Shown here: piece after piece, positions 1 through 6,031 of the stretch
How positions within the stretch are numbered: the first letter of the stretch is position 1
Layout of the letters: each line of letters starts with the position of its first letter
The notes under the pieces: model-generated
Databases searched by the model: none
The model's input: only the letters and a program-made list of their open reading frames with translations
Told to the model about the DNA's origin: nothing
NCBI GenBank assembly: GCA_005880055.1
Contig: VBJS01000218.1
Span: 1 to 7,786, forward strand
Reading direction: 5' to 3'
From: Chloroflexota bacterium
GTDB taxonomy: Bacteria > Chloroflexota > Dehalococcoidia > SM23-28-2 > RBG-16-64-32
Length of the DNA stretch: 7,786 bases
Program-made: the position numbers and the translations under genes

Positions 1-159
1 CATCTCGACGATATCGTGCTGCAGCCAGCCGTGAAGGTCAGCCTTTCCCTCCGGCGTCCAGGCCGGCGAGTCAACAGTCACGGAGGAACCAACACGGGCC
101 GGAAGGCGCAACTCCTCTGCCGTCCGCAACGCGGCTGCAAGCAACCCATGGTCGGCGCT
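1..159. repeat. Exact direct repeat, copy 1 (within hpnG)
   Basis: Bases 1-159 match 1287-1445 without a mismatch in the same orientation, at an offset of 1286. The copy encodes HpnG residues 105-157. Identity stops abruptly between 159 and 160 (A here, G at 1446). On the left it reaches the window edge, so the true length is at least 159 bases. Confidence 0.97.
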
Positions 160-471
160 AACAGACGGGCCGGCGGAGGCTGCTCCGCGTGCCTGAGCAT
201 GGTCTACCTGCCGGCAGAGGATGATCTCCCCGGCAAACCCGTCGCTGTGCAGCCCGCCCGTTATCCCGATCGAGAGGACCGCCTTCGGGGAAAGTTGAGG
301 CAGTACAGCCGCCATGCACTCTTCGGCGCGCCGCCCCATACCCGTCTGGCAGACAAGCGCGAACTCACCGTCGATTGCCGGATAGCCGGCGATACTCGTA
401 GCCCGGCGCTCGCCGAAGCAACCGGTGCACGCATGCACCTCCGGCTGCATCGCCGCGAAGACAGCGATCAT
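1..471 (-). CDS. hpnG: HpnG, adenosylhopane nucleosidase (N-terminal part, cut by window edge)
   Basis: This is the first 157 residues of a hopanoid-associated nucleosidase of the MTA/SAH nucleosidase superfamily. In the known pathway HpnG removes adenine from adenosylhopane to give ribosylhopane in the cytoplasm. The frame stays open from the ATG at 471 to base 1, so the C-terminus lies outside the window. The N-terminus MIAVFAAMQPEV is typical. The segment GMGRRAEECMAAVL (about residues 44-57) and the glycine-rich SIGITGGL (about 67-74) match the nucleoside-binding core, and the fragment ends at DIVEM, just inside the conserved V(D/E)MES motif. The ATG overlaps the stop of the upstream hpnH frame as ATGA, the usual sign of translational coupling. 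Bases 1-159 (from residue 105 on) are duplicated exactly at 1287-1445, so what follows base 1 is uncertain: it may be normal HpnG or another copy of the rearranged unit. Family assignment is firm; completeness is unknown. Confidence 0.85.
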   Translation of the reverse strand, partial: MIAVFAAMQPEVHACTGCFGERRATSIAGYPAIDGEFALVCQTGMGRRAEECMAAVLPQLSPKAVLSIGITGGLHSDGFAGEIILCRQVDHAQARGAASAGPSVSADHGLLAAALRTAEELRLPARVGSSVTVDSPAWTPEGKADLHGWLQHDIVEM

Positions 472-1430
472 TGGGCGCCGGCCTTCTCCTTCTCCTTACT
501 GCCGTTCTTGCTGCCGATGCCCGGCCGGAAAGAGCGCCAGGCCAGCTCCGCAAATGCGCCCGGCCGGTGCATCGCTTCGCCAATCGCGGAGCCTTCGTAG
601 CCGCAGTGCATCATGCAGGTGTCGCAGCGGGGGTCGCGACCGAAGCCATAGGCCTTCCAGTCCGTCGTCTCCATCAGCTCGCGGTAAGTGGGCGCGTGTT
701 CATCGGCGATCAGGTAACACGGCTTGCGCCAGCCGGCCGGTGTAAAAGTCGGCGTGGTCCACTGCGAGCATTCGTATTCTCGCTTGCCCATCAGGAAGTC
801 CAGATAGAGTGGATTGTTGTAGAAGCGAACACCTTCGCGGCAGCCTTCAAAGATACGCCGGAAAAAAGTGCGCGCCTCCTCTCGCTGCATAAAGATGTCG
901 TGATGGGCGACTTCTCGATACTGGAAGCCCGGCGACACCATCATGCCCTCAACACCCATGTCGTTCAGCATCCCAAATAGCCGGTGGTACTCCTCCGGCT
1001 GATTCCCGCTAAAAAGCGTCGTGTTCGTGCAGACGCGGAAACCCGCAGCCCGAAACTCCTCGATCGCCTTGATCGCGACGTCGTACACTCCCTTGCGCTC
1101 CACCGCGATGTCGTGCGTCTCTCGCAGTCCATCCAGGTGCACGACAAACGAGAAGTAGTGCGAAGGTTTGATGACCTTCATCGCTCCCGACTGCACGAGT
1201 TCGTCGTTTGCCTGGTCTGCGATGACGCGCACGGCAAGGAAAGGGAGGCCCCGCTCGGCCGCTGCCTTCCCCACCCAGTAGCTTTCCATCTCGACGATAT
1301 CGTGCTGCAGCCAGCCGTGAAGGTCAGCCTTTCCCTCCGGCGTCCAGGCCGGCGAGTCAACAGTCACGGAGGAACCAACACGGGCCGGAAGGCGCAACTC
1401 CTCTGCCGTCCGCAACGCGGCTGCAAGCAA
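468..1430 (-). CDS. hpnH: Chimeric frame: internal HpnG fragment fused to HpnH lacking its radical-SAM N-terminus
   Basis: Residues from about 83 to 320 are the C-terminal two thirds of HpnH, the radical-SAM enzyme that adds 5'-deoxyadenosine to hopene. Recognisable pieces are KPSHYFSFVVHLDG (about 88-101), the NTTLF and VSPGF segments, and the C-terminal cysteine cluster CDTCMMHCGYEGS. Residues 1 to about 79 are instead HpnG residues 110 to about 188, including VEMES and RVIADQAN, whose Asp matches the HpnG catalytic-region aspartate. The HpnH N-terminus (roughly 110 residues, carrying the CxxxCxxC iron-sulfur motif) is absent, so this product should not have radical-SAM activity. There is no good start: the listed one is a TTG with no Shine-Dalgarno sequence, and the frame is open back to the YjbQ stop at 1449-1451. 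The 3' end overlaps the hpnG ATG in ATGA, which looks native. It is best read as a rearranged or misassembled hpnH. A functional fusion is unlikely. Confidence 0.8.
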   Translation of the reverse strand: MLAAALRTAEELRLPARVGSSVTVDSPAWTPEGKADLHGWLQHDIVEMESYWVGKAAAERGLPFLAVRVIADQANDELVQSGAMKVIKPSHYFSFVVHLDGLRETHDIAVERKGVYDVAIKAIEEFRAAGFRVCTNTTLFSGNQPEEYHRLFGMLNDMGVEGMMVSPGFQYREVAHHDIFMQREEARTFFRRIFEGCREGVRFYNNPLYLDFLMGKREYECSQWTTPTFTPAGWRKPCYLIADEHAPTYRELMETTDWKAYGFGRDPRCDTCMMHCGYEGSAIGEAMHRPGAFAELAWRSFRPGIGSKNGSKEKEKAGAQ

Positions 1431-1445
1431 CCCATGGTCGGCGCT
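1287..1445. repeat. Exact direct repeat, copy 2 (start of the chimeric hpnG'-hpnH' frame)
   Basis: This is the second copy of the 159-base repeat at 1-159. It carries an N-terminally truncated HpnG segment. HpnG-like coding continues beyond the repeat to about base 1198, where it changes to HpnH. The right boundary (1445/1446) lies three bases beyond the yjbQ stop codon, marking a breakpoint. Confidence 0.97.
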
Positions 1446-1448
1446 GGT

Positions 1449-1973
1449 CTACTGGCCATGGCCGGGTCCCCACGCTCCCACCAGGTTGATAATCACTTCG
1501 CGGTCACGGCCGTGGTCCAGCTCCACCAGGAACACTCGCTGCCAGGCCCCGATCATCAGGCGTCCGCCCGCGATCGGTACCGCTTCGCTGGCGCCCAGCA
1601 GCAGGTGCTGGCAGTGCGAGTGGCCGTTCGGCCGGTCGCCGTTCACGGGTTCAGCATGCGCGTAGCGATTGTGAGCGTAGTCGTTGCAGGATGGAATGAC
1701 GGCCTCCAGCATCTGCTCCATATCGGCGATTAGATGCGGCTCCGCTTCGTTGATGCGGACGGCAGCGGTTGTGTGCCGGGAGAAGACCAGCGCAAACCCG
1801 TCCCGTATCCCCGCCCCATCAATCACCTCCTGGACGTCCGCGGTAATGTCGATGAACTGCGGCCCCCGCTCCGTCCGTATATGGAGCGCCCGTGATACGA
1901 CCTGCATGCCACTGCCCGGCTGCGCGCCCAGTCCATCTACTTGGACAGTGCGCGCGGGACTATCTGTTTGCAC
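1449..1973 (-). CDS. yjbQ: YjbQ/UPF0047 family protein (secondary thiamine-phosphate synthase family)
   Basis: This 174-residue protein belongs to the YjbQ/UPF0047 family. Members are small beta-rich cytoplasmic proteins; some show weak thiamine-phosphate synthase activity, but the physiological role is unsettled. Visible family motifs, numbered from the chosen start, are SRHTTAAVRINEAEP (65-79), NRYAHAEP (102-109), NGDRPNGHSHCQ (111-122) and GAWQRVFLVELDHG (142-155). The clustered histidines are the expected metal or active-site residues. I chose the GTG at 1973 because GGAGG lies 5 bases upstream and the preceding gene stops at 1975. An in-frame ATG at 1994 would add seven residues and overlap that gene by 20 bases. 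An internal Met at residue 23 begins the conserved domain and is a third option. The family is usually about 140 residues, so the first 20 or so residues are an extension. The stop is three bases from a rearrangement breakpoint, so the last few residues may not be native. Confidence 0.85.
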   Translation of the reverse strand: MQTDSPARTVQVDGLGAQPGSGMQVVSRALHIRTERGPQFIDITADVQEVIDGAGIRDGFALVFSRHTTAAVRINEAEPHLIADMEQMLEAVIPSCNDYAHNRYAHAEPVNGDRPNGHSHCQHLLLGASEAVPIAGGRLMIGAWQRVFLVELDHGRDREVIINLVGAWGPGHGQ

Positions 1974-1974
1974 G

Positions 1975-2310
1975 CTAGCCTCCATTTCTCGCATGCCCCC
2001 GGCGGTGCCCGTCCGCCGTGGATCGCGGCAATGTATTGATTACCCTGAGCTCGTAAATATGTCCGATGTTGTATGCCACGAACCGCGAAACAAAATCCGC
2101 GAACTCCCGGCTCTCCTCACTGCTTTGACGGAGGAGGGCGATTTTCCGGGTGCGGAGCCGTATCGACCTCTCCGGGTCTTGCAGGGCCATTCCGTTTGTC
2201 TCGCCAACAAGCCTGCGCACTTCCGGATCATCCTCACGGCCGTAGACTATCACCTGGAAGCCTGAACCGCTCAGGCTCTCCATCATCTCCCGGGGAATCC
2301 TCGCTTTCAT
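1975..2310 (-). CDS. Hypothetical protein, 111 residues, in the hopanoid operon
   Basis: I do not recognise this family. The ATG at 2310 is preceded by AGGAG at 7-base spacing, a good ribosome binding site, and follows the reconstructed hpnE stop by 58 bases; the stop lies just before the yjbQ start. The frame can be extended upstream to 2358, but the better site decides for 2310. The protein starts MKARIPREMMESLSGSGF, has a hydrophobic strand-like stretch (FQVIVYG, about 18-24), then a highly charged middle (ERSIRLRTRKIALLRQ). A second aromatic and hydrophobic stretch follows (FADFVSRFVAYNIGHIYEL, about 70-88), and the tail is basic and His/Arg-rich (GHRRGHARNGG). It has no cysteine, signal peptide or clear membrane segment. 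The composition suggests a small soluble alpha/beta protein. Being embedded between hpnE and yjbQ suggests co-expression with hopanoid genes, but no function can be assigned. Confidence 0.65.
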   Translation of the reverse strand: MKARIPREMMESLSGSGFQVIVYGREDDPEVRRLVGETNGMALQDPERSIRLRTRKIALLRQSSEESREFADFVSRFVAYNIGHIYELRVINTLPRSTADGHRRGHARNGG

Positions 2311-2327
2311 AGATAGCTCCTGTGCAG
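2298..2327 (-). promoter_or_regulatory. Ribosome binding site deciding the start of the 111-residue gene
   Basis: On the minus strand the sequence reads CACAGGAGCTATCTATG. AGGAG sits 7 bases before the ATG at 2310. This favours the internal start over the longer frame beginning at 2358, and it fits hpnE ending upstream at 2369. Confidence 0.6.
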
Positions 2328-2368
2328 AATCGCAACTGGGGGCCGGCGGCGCAAGCATCGCCGCGAAT

Positions 2369-3707
2369 TTAAACGGACGCCAGAACCTCCCTCCCGGCCG
2401 GTTCCGTTGTTGCGGCCAGCATGCTGCCGGCCGCCATCAGACCGCTGCGCACAGCGCTCTCCATCGTCGCCGGCCAGCCGGTGTCGGTCCAGTCGCCGGC
2501 CAGGTAAAGATTCCCCACCGGCGTCCCCTGGGCCGGCCGCAATCGCCGCACCCCCGGCCGCGGCGAGAAGGTCGCGTCTCGCTGCTTTACGACGAGGTGA
2601 CTCCATCTCCTTCCGGAACATCTCCACGATTTCCGCGTTGGACATCTGGATAAATTCGTGGGCTCCGCTCAGGGAAATATCGATGTATTGCCCCGGACCC
2701 TCAAGGCCCCACAGTCGGGTCTTGTTGAATGCCCACTGCACCGGCGTGTTGAGAAACGCCGCGAACTTTCCCTGCCATACCGGCCGGTCATACCACATAT
2801 GCACGTTCACAATCGGGGATACCTGGATCGATGCGATACGGGCGAAGAACGGGTCGGAGGCCACCGGCGCCGGCAGCAGCGGCAGCACTGCCGGAGGCGG
2901 CACAGCCAGGACGAAGGCGTCGGCGGTGAGGGCCTCGCCATCCATCAGTACGCGGGACACGCGTCCGTCTTCCAGCTCGATTCCCGTCACCGGTACGCCT
3001 GTCCGCACCTCGCCGCCACGCTCTTCGATGTAGCGCCGGGCAGCCTCGCCCAGCAGCGAGGTCAACCCCACCCTGGCCCAGCCCACGTTCGCCCCATCGC
3101 GCGAACTCAGGAAGCCCTCCTGGAACACCATCAGCGCCAGGTCCGCGCTTACCCGCGACATCTCGTCATTCAATGTCGGCTGCACAATCAGGTTCCAGAG
3201 GCTACGGATCGCGTTGGGCGTCTGGCGCCGTTTCTGGAGCCAGTCCTCGAAGGTCAGATCGTCAAGCTGGGTCGATTTCTCGCGTTTGACGGAGCGGATC
3301 TGCGCGAAGGCATAGATGGCGCCAAGTTTCTCCGCCGGCGACAGCGACTTAAAGCCAAGGAGCGATGGCAGCAGATGTAGGGGCGGCGGCAGCGGGGCGC
3401 TCTGGAGCATACTTGCTCCCCACACCTTATCGATGACCGGGACGCGCATACGCTTCTGCAGATGCGCCTGCTCCCAGGCACCAAGGCGCTTCAGGAACGC
3501 GATGTACTCCGTGCAGCAGCCCAGGAATACGTGCTGCCCGTTATCTACCTCCACGCCGATCGACTTATCCTGATGCGAGTAGGCGCGTCCGCCGAGGAAC
3601 GGCCGCTTCTCCAGCAACAGGACGGGGACGGCGCTCTCTGCAAGCTGGCAGGCGGCTGCCAGCCCGGCCAGCCCGCCGCCGGCGACAACGGCTGTTCGCC
3701 GGGTCAC
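2369..3707 (-). CDS. hpnE: HpnE, hydroxysqualene dehydroxylase (FAD-dependent desaturase family), frame disrupted near the C-terminus
   Basis: HpnE is the flavoprotein that reduces hydroxysqualene to squalene. It starts at a GTG overlapping the hpnD stop (GTGA). The N-terminus has the dinucleotide-binding loop GGGLAG (residues 10-15), an acidic residue after the second strand (E33), FLGGRAYS (37-44) and DNGQHVFLGCCTEY (55-68), all typical of squalene-associated desaturases. The frame follows the family to about E369 (bases 2601-2603). After this the homologous C-terminus continues in another frame: SHLVVKQRDATFSPRPG, then NLYLAGDWTDTGWPATMESA, the conserved FAD-binding end, stopping at 2369. 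About a dozen residues normally present at the junction are missing, so this looks like a deletion of roughly 35-40 bases that breaks the frame, not a single-base slip. The unshifted frame instead runs to 2307 with an unrelated arginine-rich tail. As read, the enzyme would lose its C-terminal FAD contacts and probably be inactive. Confidence 0.8.
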
Positions 3708-4564
3708 GGCGCCAGGCTCCGCACCAGCTCACGGCTGGCCAGCGCCAGCTTGCGGCTACTGCTTATGCTGACCCTTCTCTCGAATACCACCGAGGGGTCG
3801 CGCTGGATCTCCGCCAAAATGCTGCGGTAAATTCCCGCCATCGCGCCCACGCAGGCGCGCGCGCGCCGAGGCAGATAGGGAAGAAGCAGGCGGCCGCTCT
3901 CGTAGTACTTTTGCGCGCGCTCGGCCTGGAAAACCATCATATGCTTAAACGCGGGCGTCACCTTTCCGGCGAACAATTCTTGCTCGCTGTAGCCGAAGGC
4001 CGCAAGGTCATCCTGCGGAATGTAGATGCGGCCGCGCTCGGCGTCCTCGCGCACGTCCCGCAGGATGTTCGTGAGCTGCAGGGCCACACCCAGGTCCGCC
4101 GCGCGAGAGCGTGCTTTTTCCGCACCTCTGTACCCGAACACCTCGATACAGATCAGGCCGACAACGGAGGCCACCAGGTAGCAATAGCGCCTCAGATCAT
4201 CGAAACTGGCGTACCGCGTCACCGTGAGGTCCATCTGCACCCCGTCAATCAGTTCGTGGAAGTAGCCGGGCGGGATGCGGCAGGCATCGATGGCATGCCT
4301 CAACGCCTCGAACGCCGGCCCGTCCGGGCAGCCGGCCAGGCAACTATCGAGCGAGGCCCGATACTCTTGCAGGCGTTCAGACGCCGTCTCTATGGGCAGC
4401 CCCTCGTCCACGATGTCATCGCAGCGGCGGGCGAAGGCGTAGGCGGCGTATATCGCGCGGCGCTGGTCGCTCGGGGGCAGCACGATTCCGTAGTAGAAGT
4501 TCTTGGCCTCGCGCCTGGTCAGCTCCTGGCAGTAGTCATAAGCGGACTCCAGGCCGTTCTTCAT
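3704..4564 (-). CDS. hpnD: HpnD, presqualene diphosphate synthase
   Basis: This is a squalene/phytoene-synthase-family enzyme of 286 residues, normal for the family. HpnD condenses two farnesyl diphosphates to presqualene diphosphate, the first step of the HpnCDE route to squalene. Both aspartate-rich Mg-diphosphate motifs are intact: DDIVDE (49-54) and DVRED (170-174), the latter within LTNILRD and followed by GRIYIPQDD. KNFYYGIVLPP (21-31) near the start and DLTVTRYASFDDLRRYCY (112-129) are characteristic of the HpnD branch and separate it from the neighbouring HpnC. The ATG overlaps the hpnC stop by four bases (ATGA), and its own stop overlaps the hpnE GTG (GTGA), so the three genes are almost certainly translated from one message. 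No lesion is visible. Confidence 0.95.
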   Translation of the reverse strand: MKNGLESAYDYCQELTRREAKNFYYGIVLPPSDQRRAIYAAYAFARRCDDIVDEGLPIETASERLQEYRASLDSCLAGCPDGPAFEALRHAIDACRIPPGYFHELIDGVQMDLTVTRYASFDDLRRYCYLVASVVGLICIEVFGYRGAEKARSRAADLGVALQLTNILRDVREDAERGRIYIPQDDLAAFGYSEQELFAGKVTPAFKHMMVFQAERAQKYYESGRLLLPYLPRRARACVGAMAGIYRSILAEIQRDPSVVFERRVSISSSRKLALASRELVRSLAP

Positions 4565-5442
4565 CGCGGGCCCCTCGCTGTCGGGACAGGTGCGAGCGCT
4601 CGCAGCGCCAGCCAGGCCTTCCGGGCCTTGCCCAATCGCGGGCGCCGCTGAAGCACACCGTAGTCTGCCCGCTCGATCACGTCGATTACGGCGAGGCCGC
4701 CCAGCGAGAACATTCGCAGGTCGAAGCGCAACCGTCCGCTGACCAACGGTACGAGCCCCAGTCCCCGGAGGAAGAGGTCGCGTGTCCGCGCCAGCTCGAA
4801 CGCCATCAAGCGCCTGAACTCCGCCGTCTGGCGGCCGGCCCTGAGATCATCGGGCGAGTAGCCGAACGTCCGCATGTCCTCTAGCGGAATGTAAATCCGC
4901 CCCTTCTCCATATCGCGGGAGACGTCCTGCCAGAAGTTAGTGAGCTGGAGGGCTGTGCAGGTGGCATCCGATAGCTCGCGCCGCAGTTCATCGGTATACC
5001 CAAAGACATGGAGCACCAGCCTGCCCACAGGGTTCGCGGAGTAAGAGCAGTACTCCAGCAGACCTTCGTATGTCTGGTACTCGCCGGTGCGCTGGTCTCG
5101 GCGGTTCGCCTCTATAAGGCGCTCGAACGGTTCCGGGGGCAGATCGAACTGTCTGATCGTCGCCTGTAGCGCCACAAGGCGGATATCCCGCGGAGTTCCT
5201 GTATAGCAACGCCTCAGCTCCGCTTCCCACTGATCGAGCAGCGCCGGCCGGTCGCCCCGGGCCTCATCGCCCAGGTCATCCACGCCCCGGCAGTAGGCGT
5301 AAAGCGCGTACATGTGTGGGCGCAGGCGGGCAGGCAGAAGCCAGGAAGCGATACTGAAGTTTTCGTAATGGCCGAGCGCGATCTTGCGGCAGTGGGCAAA
5401 CGCTTCCTGTACGCTTGCCCTTCCAAGCTCCTCAGTTAGCAA
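4561..5442 (-). CDS. hpnC: HpnC, hydroxysqualene synthase
   Basis: This is the second squalene/phytoene-synthase-family enzyme of the locus, 293 residues, a normal length. HpnC converts presqualene diphosphate to hydroxysqualene, which HpnE then reduces. The N-terminus has the HpnC-type HYENFSIASWLLP (25-37). The first Asp-rich motif is DDLGDE (55-60) and the second DVSRD (173-177), within LTNFWQD and followed by GRIYIPLEDM. SANPVGRLVLHVFGY (135-149) is also diagnostic. I accept the TTG start at 5442 because GGAGG lies 4 bases upstream and the next in-frame ATG (His-Met within the conserved helix) would remove the substrate-pocket region. It is the first gene of the hopanoid operon, with 589 bases upstream free of convincing genes. 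The stop overlaps the hpnD start (ATGA). A rare initiation codon on the operon's first gene could keep expression low. Confidence 0.95.
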   Translation of the reverse strand: MLTEELGRASVQEAFAHCRKIALGHYENFSIASWLLPARLRPHMYALYAYCRGVDDLGDEARGDRPALLDQWEAELRRCYTGTPRDIRLVALQATIRQFDLPPEPFERLIEANRRDQRTGEYQTYEGLLEYCSYSANPVGRLVLHVFGYTDELRRELSDATCTALQLTNFWQDVSRDMEKGRIYIPLEDMRTFGYSPDDLRAGRQTAEFRRLMAFELARTRDLFLRGLGLVPLVSGRLRFDLRMFSLGGLAVIDVIERADYGVLQRRPRLGKARKAWLALRALAPVPTARGPR

Positions 5443-5602
5443 AGCTCCTCCACCGGTTCACGGCAATGCGCCGGTCTTTGAGACAGGTTATCTACGCCGC
5501 CCGCTAAGCGGACGCAGTGACACGCAAGTGCCGGGCTCGGCTTCCGTTCCAAGATGATGCTCAAGATTGCTCGCTAATGCGACTACCCATAGCTAACTGC
5601 AC

Positions 5603-5634
5603 GCTATATTGGCCCCTGTCTGCCAACTCGTCAA
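5603..5634 (-). promoter_or_regulatory. Weak candidate sigma-70 promoter for the hopanoid operon
   Basis: On the minus strand TTGACG (5634-5629) matches five of six bases of the -35 consensus. An A/T-rich element, AATATAGC (5610-5603), follows. The alignment is poor: at 17-base spacing the -10 would be CAATAT, only three matches. It is about 160 bases upstream of hpnC. It is the best candidate I found in the gap, but chance is a real possibility. Confidence 0.2.
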
Positions 5635-5742
5635 CCCGCCGCCGGTGCGCCAAAGCCCAACGAGACAAGTTATGGCTCCGGGAAGCGGCGTTTCTGACAC
5701 TCGCCTACCCATTTGTGATTGACGGCGCGAGGAAGAAGACAC

Positions 5743-5752
5743 GGGCCGGCCC
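5743..5752. repeat. Perfect GC palindrome
   Basis: GGGCCGGCCC is a perfect 10-base palindrome, followed directly by a related GCCGGCCC. It is the left-most member of the palindrome cluster at 5740-5980. Confidence 0.5.
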
Positions 5753-5762
5753 GCCGGCCCAC

Positions 5763-5795
5763 CCCGTAGAGCAGGGCTTCACCCGGCCCTACGGG
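5763..5795. repeat. REP-like imperfect palindrome, 33 bases
   Basis: The arms CCCGTAG (5763-5769) and CTACGGG (5789-5795) pair perfectly over 7 bases. Inside, GC pairs with GC and GGG with CCC, separated by single mismatches, around a CTTCA loop. This is the layout of repetitive extragenic palindromes. Only one copy lies in the window, so its dispersed nature is inferred. Confidence 0.5.
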
Positions 5796-5813
5796 CCCGT
5801 CTGCGCTGAGCCG

Positions 5814-5832
5814 CGTCCTTCCTTGAAGGACG
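5814..5832. terminator. Perfect 8-base-pair hairpin, possible terminator or processing site
   Basis: CGTCCTTC and GAAGGACG pair perfectly around a 3-base CTT loop. No T-tract follows on either strand, so it does not meet the classic intrinsic-terminator pattern. Its position between two co-directional gene groups fits a transcript-end or mRNA-stability role. Confidence 0.3.
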
Positions 5833-5852
5833 AGCGAGGCCGGGGGTTCGGG

Positions 5853-5872
5853 CCTGCCTGCCGGTAGGCAGG
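5853..5872. repeat. Perfect 7-base-pair hairpin
   Basis: CCTGCCT (5853-5859) pairs with AGGCAGG (5866-5872) around a 6-base loop, GCCGGT. It lies 20 bases from the preceding hairpin, so the two may form one double-hairpin element. A smaller GGGG-TGT-CCCC hairpin overlaps its right arm. Confidence 0.4.
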
Positions 5873-5961
5873 GGTGTCCCCCGACATTATTCGCGGGCGG
5901 GCAGGGTGGGACAGACTACGCACGGAACACCCGGAGGCGTTCGTATCATCCGTTGCGGTCG

Positions 5962-5979
5962 CCGGCCGGCTTCGGCCGG
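5962..5979 (-). terminator. GC-rich hairpin downstream of the small-protein pair
   Basis: CCGGCCG and CGGCCGG pair over 7 bases around a 4-base loop, with three further outer pairs (GGT/ACC) possible across a 2-base bulge. It begins about 50 bases past the stop of the second small gene, where a terminator would be expected. There is no U-tract on the minus strand, so it is a tentative 3'-end structure. Confidence 0.35.
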
Positions 5980-6031
5980 ACCAGGGGGCGCAAGGCCGTG
6001 CGGGGCAGATCTGCAGACGCAGTGCCTACGG

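Larger units (their letters stand above)
5443..6031. other. Intergenic region between the small-protein pair and hpnC
   Basis: This 589-base gap has no convincing gene on either strand. A plus-strand open frame at 5517-5867 has low-complexity Arg/Pro-rich translation and no binding site. The right half (5740-5980) holds a cluster of palindromes, listed separately, that may end transcription from the genes to the right. The left half (5443-5740) is presumably the promoter and leader of hpnC. It contains an 11-base palindrome CCGCTAAGCGG at 5501-5511, about 60 bases before the hpnC start, which could be an operator or leader hairpin. No riboswitch or tRNA pattern was recognised. Confidence 0.6.

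Noticed and set aside
1..1445. Insertion sequence or CRISPR as the cause of the direct repeat
   Set aside because: The repeat is coding HpnG sequence, there is no transposase, terminal inverted repeat or spacer array, and only two copies are seen.
984..1733. Plus-strand open frame of 249 residues
   Set aside because: It lies opposite the hpnG'/hpnH' and yjbQ frames, which have clear family matches; its translation has none.
2307..2368. Taking 2307 as the real end of hpnE, since its TGA overlaps the next gene's ATG
   Set aside because: The tail in that frame is unrelated to HpnE, while another frame encodes the conserved AGDWTDTGWPATMES end and stops at 2369. The ATGA overlap looks coincidental, and the next gene has its own good binding site.
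3911..4651. Plus-strand open frame of 246 residues
   Set aside because: It is antisense to hpnD, where both Asp-rich motifs confirm the minus-strand gene; high GC keeps the opposite strand open.
5517..5867. Plus-strand open frame of 116 residues in the intergenic region
   Set aside because: Its translation is Arg/Pro-rich with no domain, it has no ribosome binding site, and it runs through the palindrome cluster. It is probably chance openness in GC-rich DNA.
5443..6031. tRNA, riboswitch or small RNA gene in the intergenic region
   Set aside because: No cloverleaf, T-loop or known riboswitch core was recognised; only simple hairpins are seen.
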